DNA of 64,000 bases from Antedon mediterranea (taxonomy: Eukaryota; Echinodermata; Crinoidea; Comatulida; Antedonidae). Location of the stretch: positions 22,920,365-22,984,364 of the forward strand of contig NC_092678.1 of assembly GCF_964355755.1 (NCBI RefSeq), read 5' to 3'. The notes under the pieces are model-generated. The model saw nothing but the letters and a program-made list of their open reading frames with translations, had not been told where the DNA came from and searched no databases. Shown here in pieces: positions 23,222-34,523 of this stretch. A program made the translations under genes and the position numbers. Position 1 is the stretch's first letter, and every line of letters begins with the position of its first letter.

Positions 23222-25248
23222 TTAGAAACATCTAATATGTGACCTAATGAAGTCCCATTCATATGAATGATTTTGAGAGCAGAGACGAAATGTCTTCAAT
23301 TTATCAAAAGTACCACTATTTTTACATTCCCGTACCACTGACCTAATACGTTGACTAATCGAATCCGGATCACCAGGCAAACGTATATAGAGAACTTCCA
23401 AGTCAGGAAGGGTTTGAAATAATTTGCAAATTTGTGATCCAGTCAAATGATCGTGATCTTCAATATAGTAGAAAGAACGTATTTCCTCAACTAATTGATA
23501 TGTCTTCCATTCATTTGAAAGAATTTCAAGAGCTTTATCGCCCCATTTTTCAAGTAGTTTAATCAAATATCTGTCATCCATTGATGGCATAATTCCATAT
23601 TCTGCTTTATATAGTTGTAGTATGATTGATATGTGAGCTACAATCTTGCTCACAGTTTCAGGTGAAGAGTCATTTGATTTTATAATTGACACTACATTAT
23701 TTAATACTGCATTCTGGTCTTTTGTAAGTTTATCTGAAAACAATTTTAGAAGTTTTATTAGGTGCAAATTGTCCCTTTTTCTAAGAAAGGTTTTAAAGGA
23801 ATTGCTTAGATATCCAAAATGTATTTTCAATTCTGGAGATATTGGTTTGTTTTCCAATGAATTCAATACTTTTTCTTCGTCGTCTTGGTTGACATACTTG
23901 AAATATTTTGAAAATGAGTAATAATTAGAAGCCCTATTTACCAACCAGTGTTTCATGAATTTGTCTGCATTCGGACCTAAAAAACTAATAGTAACAGCTC
24001 TTGTCATGTGTAAATACGCATTCGTCCTTAGTTTCTCGCATTCCGCAGAATCTAAAGTCTCAATTTTGTTAGACAAGTAAAACCCGGCTAATGCCTCTGA
24101 CAAAAGCTTATGTGGAAATTGGTAAGTCGGCACAAAATCATCTGGAATAATAGGATTTTCTTTGTAAATAAATCCTATTTTCAACGATAAGTCAACTACA
24201 GTTTCATCTCTTCCTAGTTCTTGAAATAGTGTGTCATCAAAATTAAGTACATTTTTCTGTAAGTTAATGTAACTAATGTTTCCTAGTATTAAAATTGCAT
24301 TTCGATAGTCAGTTGGGATTCGGTCATGTTTTGATATCGGTTTTGTACTAGACTTATCACTTCTGTTAATATACTGATTTATTATGGAACGAAAAATTTC
24401 TTTAATATATATTTTAAAATCTTTGGGAATTACTGGGTCTTTTTGCCATAACGTGCACATTTTAAGTAACAAAAATGGGGACGAAAACAGTTCAAATATA
24501 TTTTTGTGATCACCACCCCAAACTCGTTTATCATCAGAGTCAAGTTCAAATGCTTTGATAAATGACTGGCCCAGATCAGGTTTTCCAATAAATTTAAAAT
24601 ACTTGGTAATATAATGATTTATATTTTCTGCAGTGAATCCTTCCACTTTTACATGTACGTCACAATAAGTATATAAATGTGCAGTAAAACCTGGTCGCGA
24701 AGTAAGAATAACTATGCTGTTTTGAAGTTCTTTACTTTTTAATATTGTAATATCTACCCAAGATTTTAACTCATCTAATCCATCTATCAGAAAAACTAAT
24801 TCTTTGGCGTATTTTTTTAGAAAACTTCTTATCATAGTTTCACTTATCTCAAAGTTAACAGAATTATTAATAATTATATCTGGAATAGTTTTATTTGCCT
24901 CGATATCCCGGGCGTTTATAAGAAATAATATTTTACCAGCAAACGTAGCATCGGAATTGGTTGCCCAATTGTAAGATACAAATTGAAGCAACGCTGTCTT
25001 ACCAATTCCTCCATTTCCAGTCATCAACACCTTACTTGAGTCTCTGGACTTTATAATACCCAGTAAGTCTTTTAATGTTTTCGTTTCTCTTTTTTTGTCT
25101 ATAGTGGTATTGAGTATTGGATCTGTAAACAGCTGAGAAATATCGTAGCTAAACTCCGTATAGTTTGGGTCCCACGTTGGTGGTCTTATTGTCGGGGTGT
25201 TTAATTTGTTCGTTTGTTCTGCTGTTAAATAGTTCCGAATAGTTTTAT
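23222..25248 (-). CDS. NACHT exon of NLR gene B
   Basis: About 675 residues. Walker A is GNGGIGKT, Walker B LVFLIDGLDEL, followed by ILTSRPGF. The second half (from about RASNYYSFSKYF to FQTLPDLEVLYIRL) is far more like gene A than the NACHT half is. The C-terminus differs: relative to gene A there are five fewer bases after YEWD, which shifts the frame and ends the protein in FIRSHIRCF. The sequence encoding SLGHIL, which A uses, is still present in another frame. The acceptor is TTTCAG at 25254-25249. Confidence 0.9.
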
Positions 25249-26396
25249 CTGAAATCAAGAATGAACATATAATTAATTGTGCCTATCATCCAGTAAAATA
25301 TTTTAAATGACAAACAATGACACTTTAATTACGATACAAATAATAAACAGCGGGTCTACCTTGGTATAAAGCGTGTAAATATGATATAGTGGCAATTGTG
25401 GCTAGGAAAAAGACCATGAACAAAACCAATAGAGCTATAAAGAAATAAACAAACGTTTACAGTTTTCACTTCTTGTTACAATTTTATTAAAACGGTACTT
25501 TCCAAAAAGAGCAGTTTCAGCCAACCAAACAGTAATTTAGATTTTGTTTGATTTAGAGATAGCTGTAATCACTTTCCATTTTTTCTGTAGTTGTTATAAG
25601 CGGAAACTATTTTATTAACGACAAGCCATAACGGCTATGTTCGCTATCTTGATTCTAGAAGCTTTTTTTCAAATTGTTATTTTCTGTAAAATTCAAAAAC
25701 ACTTACCACAGGTACATATAACTGATTTATATTTAGATCTCCAGTTATCTTGAATTAACACTGTAGGTTACAAAATTGAAATGAAATTTAATGAAAGATA
25801 TCATTTATTTATTGTGAGATACATTAGAAACAAAATATTTATTTATCATACATACCACCACAATCAAATATTTCCATTTTTGCAATTGTGCCAAGACAAT
25901 CGGCAAATGCTTTCACTTTTTCTGGCTTATCTTCTAGCTTTAAATCAATTTCCAGACGAAGTACAACGTCCCAAACATTATCATCCTTGAATCGTGTTAG
26001 GTCGTACTTAGCAATAATGTTTAATAGGGCTCCTTCGTGAGTACGTGTTAGGGCTTTAAACAGTCTCGTACGGTACAACGACAATTTCTCTTCATCGTTA
26101 ATTTGAACGTCATTGTCATTGATATAATCTCTTAAAAGTTTGTCTGCAATCTTCAGTTCTGAAAGTTTTGTAATCTCTAACAGAAAGTTAACATCAGTAG
26201 GGTTTATTAAATCTTTCTCTTCAAGTGCATTGAATAATGTATTTGCATTGGAATCTGACTTTGTGATAACACTCAAATTTAAGTGGTTAAAAAATAAGAA
26301 TTTTAACCAAAGGTATCTGTCACCGTCATAGCATCTACTGAGATCAGCTTTTAAGTTGTCAAAGTTACTCTTTCTAATATCATCATCACCAGCCAT
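23222..26396 (-). CDS. NLR gene B: death-fold - hydrophobic exon - NACHT receptor
   Basis: This paralog of gene A has coding exons 26396-25856, optionally 25748-25707, then 25434-25360 and 25248-23222, all joined in phase 1 with GT-AG borders. The product is 880 codons, or 894 with the 42-nt exon. Domain order: two death-effector-like folds, a hydrophobic helix, NACHT and a helical C-terminal region. It lacks gene A's second death-fold exon. The likely role is intracellular immune sensing and signalling through a death-fold platform (inferred). A and B share their 5' exon region, exon phases and 3' flanks, so they arose by segmental duplication. Confidence 0.78.
25360..25434 (-). CDS. Hydrophobic (transmembrane-like) exon of NLR gene B
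   Basis: A 75-nt exon lies between CTATAG (acceptor) and CAAG/GTAGAC (donor), phase 1 in and out, reading LLVLFMVFFLATIATISYLH then ALYQ. Twenty consecutive mostly apolar residues are a strong membrane-helix candidate. It joins NACHT as Q-DKTIRN. Position and phase match the hydrophobic exon of gene A. Being a multiple of three, it is skippable in frame. Confidence 0.75.
25707..25748 (-). CDS. Possible 42-nt micro-exon of NLR gene B
   Basis: An open segment (NWRSKYKSVICTC) lies between TTCAAG (acceptor) and the strong donor G/GTAAGT, phase 1 on both sides. It occupies the position of gene A's linker exon but has no clear similarity to it. The consensus donor is the main support; it may be chance. 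Confidence 0.35.
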
Positions 26397-26414
26397 TCCT
26401 TCTCACTGTGTTGT
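25856..26414 (-). CDS. First coding exon of NLR gene B: tandem death-effector-like folds
   Basis: The start codon at 26396 (MAGDDDIRKSNFDNLKADLS) follows an AATTTAG acceptor at 26419-26415, so the exon begins with a short 5' UTR. The donor GGTG/GTATGT at 25855 leaves phase 1. Residues ~10-90 (LFNALEEKDLINPTDVNFLL) and ~105-178 (VWDVVLRLEIDLKLEDKPEK) each show the helix pattern of a death-effector fold, matching gene A's first exon. Confidence 0.72.
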
Positions 26415-26419
26415 CTAAA

Positions 26420-27480
26420 TTATTGAATAGATAAATAAAAAACATTTAAATACTAATAAATAATGCAAATGAATATAAATAAACGCACCATGTAATATAG
26501 CTTCACACTGGTAATGGGAAGTGTTTCACAAAACATGTATGCATGTATTTGTTCATAACTGCCGTTAAAATAAAAGATGAGATTAAAACTACTCAGTGAC
26601 GAGTGGTTCTGAATATTAAGTGTATTTTTATATTTCTCACTCTTAGAAGATATTTTTATTGCTTCTAAATTCCGCGACCAAATGATTCGATATAGGCCTA
26701 ATCCAGTTTGATTTTGTATAAACTATAATGTAAATAAATAAAAGCGTTAAACTTGTAATTAATATTTGTTGTTTCAGAATGAATTTTTGAATAGGATTTC
26801 TAGAAGATTTTACAAAATCATAAATTAATCACGTTTGTCGCACAACTTCAGATATATATTTATCTGCTGGCCAAGTTAACAAGATTATATCTTACCATTT
26901 GACATATTGACGGCAACATGCGACGACAAATTAGGTAGTAAGATAGCCAACAAACTTTTCCGTTGGTGTTCTAAAACGTACTACCTTTTTGATGTCTTAA
27001 ACCATTCGGATAACAAATAGGCAAATCCGGCCATACACCACCATACAGTAGTGTTTGCTAAATTTGTTTCATTTGTTTATGTCTGGTTTTTTTTCTTTGC
27101 TACTGAATAGAAAATAGCTTCTAACTAATTTTAGACATAATTAATCCATCCAAAAAAACATCCTTATAGCTCTTAAAACTATACATCGGCTAAAACCTGC
27201 TATTAAATCAAACCAACTTTCATAAAGTACAAAGGACAAGATAAATTGTTTTCAATGATTAGATAATGTAAACAAGTCCTATTATTAATTATCATTATTA
27301 GAGTAAGTAAATGATAATGCAATTCATTTGTCCCAATAGGACTAAATTACACTATGCATAGTTTCGAACTAGTAATTCATCTTGAAAAAGCTTTGACATA
27401 TTATTTTTACTAAAAGAATTACCTGTACTATTAATCAGTCGAATATAAAATTAATAAATTATAATATAGAAAATGCTTAC
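26420..27480 (-). other. Intron 1 of NLR gene B
   Basis: This is the AT-rich interval between the putative 5' exon and the first coding exon. Parts of 27170-27330 align with 15800-15960 in the equivalent intron of gene A (AAACCAACNTNNAACATT-like and GGACAAGATAAATT words). No other feature is seen. Confidence 0.55.
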
Positions 27481-27640
27481 CGTATGTTTTATCCGTCTTT
27501 TTGCTAGAAACAAAACTGATTCGTGTATGAGGCAGTCTCCCTTACTAGTTTCTAGTAATTATGATGGCGAATCTATTCAGTAGTGTCATGGATCGAAATA
27601 TAACAATATGATAAATGATGCGCAACATTGTCATAATCTA
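27481..27640 (-). promoter_or_regulatory. 5' exon and upstream region of NLR gene B
   Basis: The donor ACG/GTAAGC at 27480-27475 and the preceding ~140 bp are conserved with gene A (16192-16360). On the minus strand, ATG ACA CTA CTG AAT AGA begins a 14-codon frame, MTLLNRFAIIITRN then stop: a possible upstream ORF with the same first nine residues as the frame in gene A. The transcription start is not determined. Confidence 0.55.
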
Positions 27641-30600
27641 AACGTACAGTATTTGTAATTCTGTTTGTTTGTTGAAATTTCCAATAAACCAATTCAGTCT
27701 TTGGTCTTGGTCAATTAAAACGGTCTAATCTCTGCAAATACTTTGAACAGAATTTGATCTATAATGTAAATCTAATAAACATGTAATAACTGTTATTTTT
27801 ATAATTTATTTTTTTATTTAATAGGCCTATGATTTTATGTAATGACATGAGATAATATGAATGTGAATAAAAGTGGTGTTTGCGCCACAAAAGAGAAAAA
27901 AAAACTTTTATTTTTTTGTGGGATTACATCGTTATTTCTATAGTATGCCAATGGAAATTAAATTTGAAATCAACACAATTATTGAAATTCTATTTACACT
28001 ACACAGCATGGCTGTAGGCCTATTGTAAGATTCACGATTTAACAATATTTCGATAGGCCTATCACATAGATAGTTTGTTCCAATTGTTGGTAACACCTCT
28101 AAACGAAAGCACAGGCTTGTCAAATTAATGGTTGATGTATTTTCTGCGATACAATTAAAAGAATTTTCTGAAATTCAGTTTTTGTGATATTCTAAAATGA
28201 TTCTATACGGTAGGCTATTACCGTATATGGGTTGTACTTTACTTGTTGCGTCTTCCAAATGTTAATGAACCATGACGATAGGCTCATTCACTCTGTGTTT
28301 TGTAACAAATAAACGCGTTGCTAAGTCGTAATCGTAATCTATATATAAATTATGGTTAATTCTGACATAGGCGAGCACAATGCAAAAACTTCGGTACAAA
28401 TCTCCGCCTTGGATACCTACCTTATCTATCCGAGATGTACCGCGAAACGTAGATTTGATAACATTAGTAATCACGCCGACGCTATTGTTCCATATTTATA
28501 TCTTAGGAAGATATTATAAAGAGTTTTTTAACAACATTTTATGATTTCAACATTAGATTTTCCTCTCAATTTCAATTCTTCCCGGTGAAAGTAATTTCCG
28601 GGTTTAAGATAAGTTCACCTTGCAACAACCTGGTTTCAAATATTTTCTCTCTTTTAAACACAAGGGAGCAGTTAAAATAATAGATTTGACCCTAAAGGTG
28701 ACTGGAAACAGGCACTTTCCATCAATCAATACAGTGTCCCTTTGGAAGACGAAATAAAAATCAGATAGTAGGAGTGGATTTCAGTTTTTTGTTTATTTTA
28801 AAACATACCACGCTTGTGTGAAGGTACAGTAGTTAAATTATACTGCAAATTAATAAAGATCAAATTAAATATACGTCATAAAGAATCACAATATATTGTG
28901 GGAAATAGTATTATAAAATTACATAGGGAGATTTGATGATAAGACATTTTTCGAGTGAAATCCCGATAGCTGAGTTTTATTGAGTAAGCTTGCAGGAATA
29001 ACTGTAGCTATCTTCCTGTGTCCCGTTAGGACCGAGATGTCTGCCCATGTTGCAAGCCGTAATGTCTTCTTTCTTGGGCCCACTCTGTTACGGCAGTTTC
29101 AAAAGATGATTAAATTAAATAATGTATTAATATAATAATTATTAGGATGGTATTCATTTGAATAAACGCCTCTCCAATAAAACATCACTTTGAATAATAA
29201 ACCCCCCCCCCCCCCTCAACCCAACTATCTAATAAACGTCCATCCACATATTTATAATAACACAATTATACTATTTGTAGTAGAATTCACCGCACTGTTA
29301 TCTACAAAATTTACCAAGCATTTGTTATTCTTTTTTACCACTTTTCATATCTACTGTATTAGAGGATTTCATTTGATTATAAATGTTACCATATTATTAA
29401 AACTAAAAATTTAACATATATCCCTCGAATAAGCACCTCCCACAAATGACCTCCGCCTCCCCAAAGGGCCCTACCAAACAATAAAAACTATACTTTAAAA
29501 TGTTATTAATCATCTAAAACACTGTGAAAGTTTTATGAATGTCAAGCATTTTCAATAATGGTAACCGACAGAAAATGTATAAGGAGAACATTATCATTCC
29601 GAGAACCATCGTCTACACTTCCTAGAGGGGGAGCGAGCGAGCGAAGCGAGCTCACCCTTTAGTAAATTAAAAGGACTGTTATGTTATGGTACAGTACGTT
29701 CATTCGCCGTTTATCAGCCAGTTACCTCTAACAGGCCTATGCATACTTTACGGAAAAAACATCAACGATTTTTTACTTCTCTGCATTACTGTCCATTGTA
29801 CACTGTCAATAACAGGAGCGAATTTAGTTTACGCTAAAATTACAGAAATGTATTTTCGTCATATGCAACATTGTGTTGTTTGTGCGCTTCAATGAATATT
29901 AATATTAATGATGCGAATTGATTTTATAATAAATGATACAGGTAGTCTGTGTGAAAAAACTCACCGTTATCGCCCGTAAAACCTCAAAAGAAGCTATGAC
30001 ATCTTTTTTAGGACTCTTGTGGGCTTATTTTCGAGATGGGCTTCTTTTTTTGGGCTTGTGTGAATGTTGTGAATTGTATGAATTTCTACTACAATAATAT
30101 GATTTTTTAGACATTCCTTGCAAATTGTGTATATTTTGCCAACATAGCAGAAGAAGATCAAAACAGATGGGTTCTTTTCGAAATGAAGCAAATGGGGTTC
30201 CTTTACGATATATCTTTATTGTAAAATTAATTTGTGTATTTTGTATCTAATTTGCATGCTTAGAAAAAACATTTCTTATTGTCAACATGAATTTTCATTT
30301 CTGGAGAGAGATGTTGGTATATAGGAGAATTTTTTTATTTTATTTCATCATCACCCTACAGTGACCAAACGTCACAATTAACAGGGTTGAAAGTCATAAA
30401 ATATAATATATTATATACAAGCAAAAATCAACAGATAACAAGAAAACATTTAGATATTAATGACATTAGACAAAGCCTTGTGACGGAAACAAGCAAGTGA
30501 ATAAAAAAAAATCAACAGATCCATCAACTTTACATAGTTACCTGGTTAAGTCTATTTACTATCTTTTAGATATATTATTATCTAATACACAATGAAACAC

Positions 30601-30946
30601 GGAATAAACGTATAACTGAATAAATGTTGATATAATCAGAGAAGAGTAATCGTTCAGTAATTGTGAGTATTGATGAAGATTAAATAAAATAACCATAAAT
30701 TATGTATAAAACATCATCCCCGTGATAACAACAACTATTGAGGATGTGGATATAAAGAGGAATCTCGCGGTATGCTTTGAATTCTTTTGGCGTTCCATAG
30801 ACACACTTTGCTGATAACTGCTGATAGATATCTGAATCATTAGTTTAATGACTAATACGCATAACAACTGATTATTAGCCGTTCGGAGCCATTTGTCCAA
30901 ACAATTCAACACTTTCGAGGCACAATATACAACGAAACCTATCAAA
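27641..30946. other. Intergenic region between NLR gene B and the lipid-transfer gene
   Basis: No gene is supported. Visible pieces: 28255-28310 resembles the start of the NLR-flank repeat (AATGAACCATGACGATAGG); 29203-29216 is a C homopolymer inside a stretch with repeated AATAAACG words; 29632-29652 is GCGAGCGAGCGAAGCGAGC, as in the hAT-like element; 29790-29890 is a diverged NLR-flank repeat; 30340-30550 resembles the tail of the tRNA-derived SINE. The promoter of the plus-strand gene must lie near the right end, but no TATA box or initiator is convincing. Confidence 0.55.
30340..30550 (-). mobile_element. Truncated SINE tail
   Basis: TTATTTCATCATCACCCTACAGTG and CACAATTAACAGGG align with the tail half of the SINE at 16455-16712 (TTATTTCATACTCATCCAACAG and CCAATTACAGGATGG). 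The tRNA-like head is absent. Confidence 0.45.
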
Positions 30947-33900
30947 ATGGGTCCCTTGTGGTGCCAACGTTTTTTGTATTTTGTCTTAATTATTACTTTG
31001 ACGGATACAGCCCGAGTTTTTAATTTTCAACCGGGACTTGACTACCAATATGATGTTGATACAGTTACGCATTTAACCAATGTGGGACGAATGGATGCGA
31101 AGGCAAAGGTAGTAGGCCTATATTTAACCATTTGTAAGAAAAAATACAATTTTAATGTTGAATCATAATAGAATCTTTTGTTGTTAAACCGGATTGTTAT
31201 GAGTGTAGTTCAGGTTTTAGTCATCATGATCGAATGTGATAATATTATAGTTACTGTATATCATATATTTTTGTTTGTTAGCAAATTTAATTTGTTTTGT
31301 TGCTTGTCAGATTTGTTTTCAGTGGATTGGAGATACAGAAGATGGGTGTCATGAAATACACCTTCAAGTCAAATCGTATTCCGTGTCATACAAGAGCAAC
31401 ACAGGTAGGCCTACAGTACACAGTTTTTTTTACACTTTTCGTCAAGAAGAATGTTGGCAAACGAACATAGAGCCAATTAGTTTGACAAGCTGCGTCTTGT
31501 GTGTGTGCGTGCTCTTACGTTTCATGTACGTGCTCGCTTTTCGTATCACGCACTTGATAATAAAGCATCTTCTGTATTCTTTAGTGGAAACCAATTAAAA
31601 GTGTGTCCACACCAGGGAAGAGTGAAATTACACTCTTCCCTGGTGTGTCTAATTATTAGTATTACTTTTTATTATGTTTTTTTTCTTGTTACTTTTTAAA
31701 GTTTCTGACGATGAGATGGAAATTGATTTTGAAAAATGGTGAGTCAAAAGAACCTACATTTTTTATTTCATATTTTTAGTTTTACTAAATCATAATGCTA
31801 CCGTTTGAAATGATGTGCTAATAAAATAGTGCTTTGCCTACTACGTAAAATGCGGCGCACAGGCCTAGACTTTTAAAGAACAATTAGAGAACACTTTATT
31901 ATTATTTATTGTTATTACATTGACTAGGTTTTCTTTTATCATGGATCACAATGGTGATGTTTTGCGGGTAATTCATGAAGAGGATGATGATATGAAATCA
32001 GTAAACATCAAGAAAGGTTTGGCTGGAGTTATTGCTACCAGACTTCACCATGAACATTTTGTAAGTACAGCTACTACAAATAACACACTTAGTGGTGCAG
32101 TAGAGACTGTAATAAGTAGACTATTAGTATTAATTTTCTAATAAATTGACCTCACTTTGAGAAAACAAATGATGAAATGTGGGCATCTAAAAAGGCAATT
32201 GAAAAAAAAAAACTTATACAGTAATAATCTAGAAAAAAGAATCTAAAAAAGTTTGGATTCTGTCCAATCAACGAGGTGATTGATGTGACGTCACCAACTT
32301 TATTAAAAAGTGTAAATTTATCAGACGACACGCGCGGCGCGAGGAGGCCTTCATATTATTTTAGAAGTTGAAGTTGCAGTAAAAAATTGTACGAAATTAC
32401 AGGAAAAAAAAGAAAAAAGCACATTAAAATGAATAAGAGACGTACTCATGAGGCCTTACTTAAGCTAGACATTATTAGGCTAGGGCCTAGGCAACAATAC
32501 TAATAGGACAAACTGCTGTCCATTGGCTTATTGGCTTAAAGGCATAGCTAGCCTAGGCCTACTGTGTAGGCTAGTAGTGCATAGGCAGAGAAGGGCTATA
32601 GCGTAGTAGTAGCTCTAGGCCTAGGAAGTTTGGAAGAGTGTATAAATAGGCCTAGTAGTAGTAGGCCAAATAGGCTAGGTAGACATTTGGTTTTCACCAG
32701 GCTAGATTAAGTACACTACACACTGTACTCATGCGTTCTAAATCTAATAAATGTAAAATTCTATCCTAAGGCTAGGCCTAGTAGGCTATTAGTATTAGGG
32801 CCTAGCCTAGGCCTAGGCTAGTAGTATTATTGTTTTGTTGGTAGGCCTACGGTCAATTAACTTAACTGTTGCTCTACAGTGCTGATCAACTTGCTCAGTG
32901 CCAATCAACAACTAGAAAACAACTGTGAATACAGTAATGTAGAAAACAAAATACAAATGTTTTTTTGTTCGTTTTATTTAAAAACAGAATGTTCCGGCTG
33001 GTTTATCTACCTGGTCATTTACCTCAACAGAGCGTGACCATACAGGTGATCATCATGCAAATTATACGGTGTATCAAAATAGTGGAGGTGATTTGCATAT
33101 TCGAAAGAAAAGAACAGCTCATGTACATCCAAAGAAAATCAACTTTTATCACAATAAGGTAATGTTATTATGAATGATGTCTCATCATTTTGGCCATTTA
33201 TGATTATTGTTTCTTACCTTGGGGAATTCAATTATAATACCGTACTGGGCCTATAAAGGGAATTGGTATCTTTAGAATGTACTGCAAATTGTTTGCTCTT
33301 TTTAAGAAGTTATTGAAAATGGTACATTCCAATAATTATCAATCTATAATTCAATGATAATTTTGTTCAATTTTCTGTAATTGACCATAATCAATAGAAA
33401 GTTACATTGACTATGATTTGACCATTTTACTAGAAATTCATGTTTTTTTTTGTGATTTCTGTTACATATATTTATTTATGTTTGTACATTTAAACAATAT
33501 CTGAAATTCATGCATTTAGCTCATCTTTTAAATCGACTTTTTCAAACTTGTGTTGTCTAGGAAGTGAATATAAAATCAGGCATGACTGTTCCTCATTTGA
33601 TACAAATAAGTGAAGAGATACCACTTGGTGGACGAGACCATAGGTTAGTAATCTTATGTTCCCAACATCTGTCTGTATTCTCACGGTTTAAAGGGCAAAT
33701 CCGGGAATATATAGTATATAAAAAATGCTTATCTCTGAACACATCCTGTAGTTAATCATCTAATATTCAGTTTAACAAACTAATTTGGTCATCGAAAAAA
33801 AATTAGGAAAAATAATAGGCCTATAACAACATATTAACTTTATACATATGTTATCAACATTATATCAACTTTAAACGAAAATCCCTACAGACATTTTGAT

Positions 33901-34523
33901 GTGCAAGTGTCTATTACATTTCTAATTTTAATTTATATTCTATTAAAGTGAAGGGGCTGGAACCAAACATTTTGAGCCATTGGAAAAACCAAAGCATATT
34001 AAAGATGAACAAGAGCCGTGTAAGTTGACCAGTACAATTCTGGTCACTTTTCCTACAGATACTTTTTAAAAAGCTTAAGCCTAGACTAACAAACTAGTTG
34101 AAGTTTGATGTACCCACATAAGGTAGTGACATTACATCATCATCAAATCTACAGTACCTACCCCTACTAAGGACACACTTTAGGACCCAACAAAGTATCC
34201 CTTTCATGAGAGTGTCCCATGAATAGAGATTGGTCGTAGTGTTAAAACATATCCATGACCTCTCATTCGTTTTACAGGAATGTCCCCTTAATAGAGGTAT
34301 CTCCTAAATATGGATGTCCTAAAGGAGGGGTTTTATTGTGCTCTAATTTGACATAAATATAAAAGTTGTATACAGTATTCGATATTAAAATATAAATTGT
34401 TTTCCTCTAGTACCGGACATGAGTGTTTACGCAGACAGTACAATGAAGTTCTTGACAGCAATTCCTGCAAGGGCGCCATCAAGACCAGAGCATCTGATTG
34501 AAGATACAATAGAAGTTGGAAAG
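30947..34523 (+). CDS. Exons 1-8: signal peptide and lipid-transfer N-terminal barrel
   Basis: Exons: 30947-31108, 31311-31404, 31702-31738, 31928-32060, 32988-33158, 33561-33643, 33949-34019, 34411-34523 (residues 1-288). After the signal peptide, FQPGLDYQYDVDTVTHLTN matches the opening strand of vitellogenin/MTP/apoB N-terminal barrels (the Y-Y-x-T pattern), and ICFQWIGD...CHEIHLQV continues it. DVLRVIHEEDDDMKSVNIKK followed by GLAGVIATRL corresponds to the family's conserved step where the barrel ends with a V-x-N-I-K-(R/K)-G segment. HIRKKRTAHVHPKK in exon 5 is strongly basic. The family assignment is by motif order and is good at domain level; the orthologue is unknown. Confidence 0.82.

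Noticed and set aside
29190-29414. 74-codon frame starting MNNKPPPPP
   Set aside because: The proline run is a C homopolymer; the rest is AT-rich with no recognisable product.
30893-30946. Upstream in-frame ATG as start of the lipid-transfer protein
   Set aside because: It would add 18 polar residues before the signal peptide; the ATG at 30947 gives a normal secretory N-terminus.
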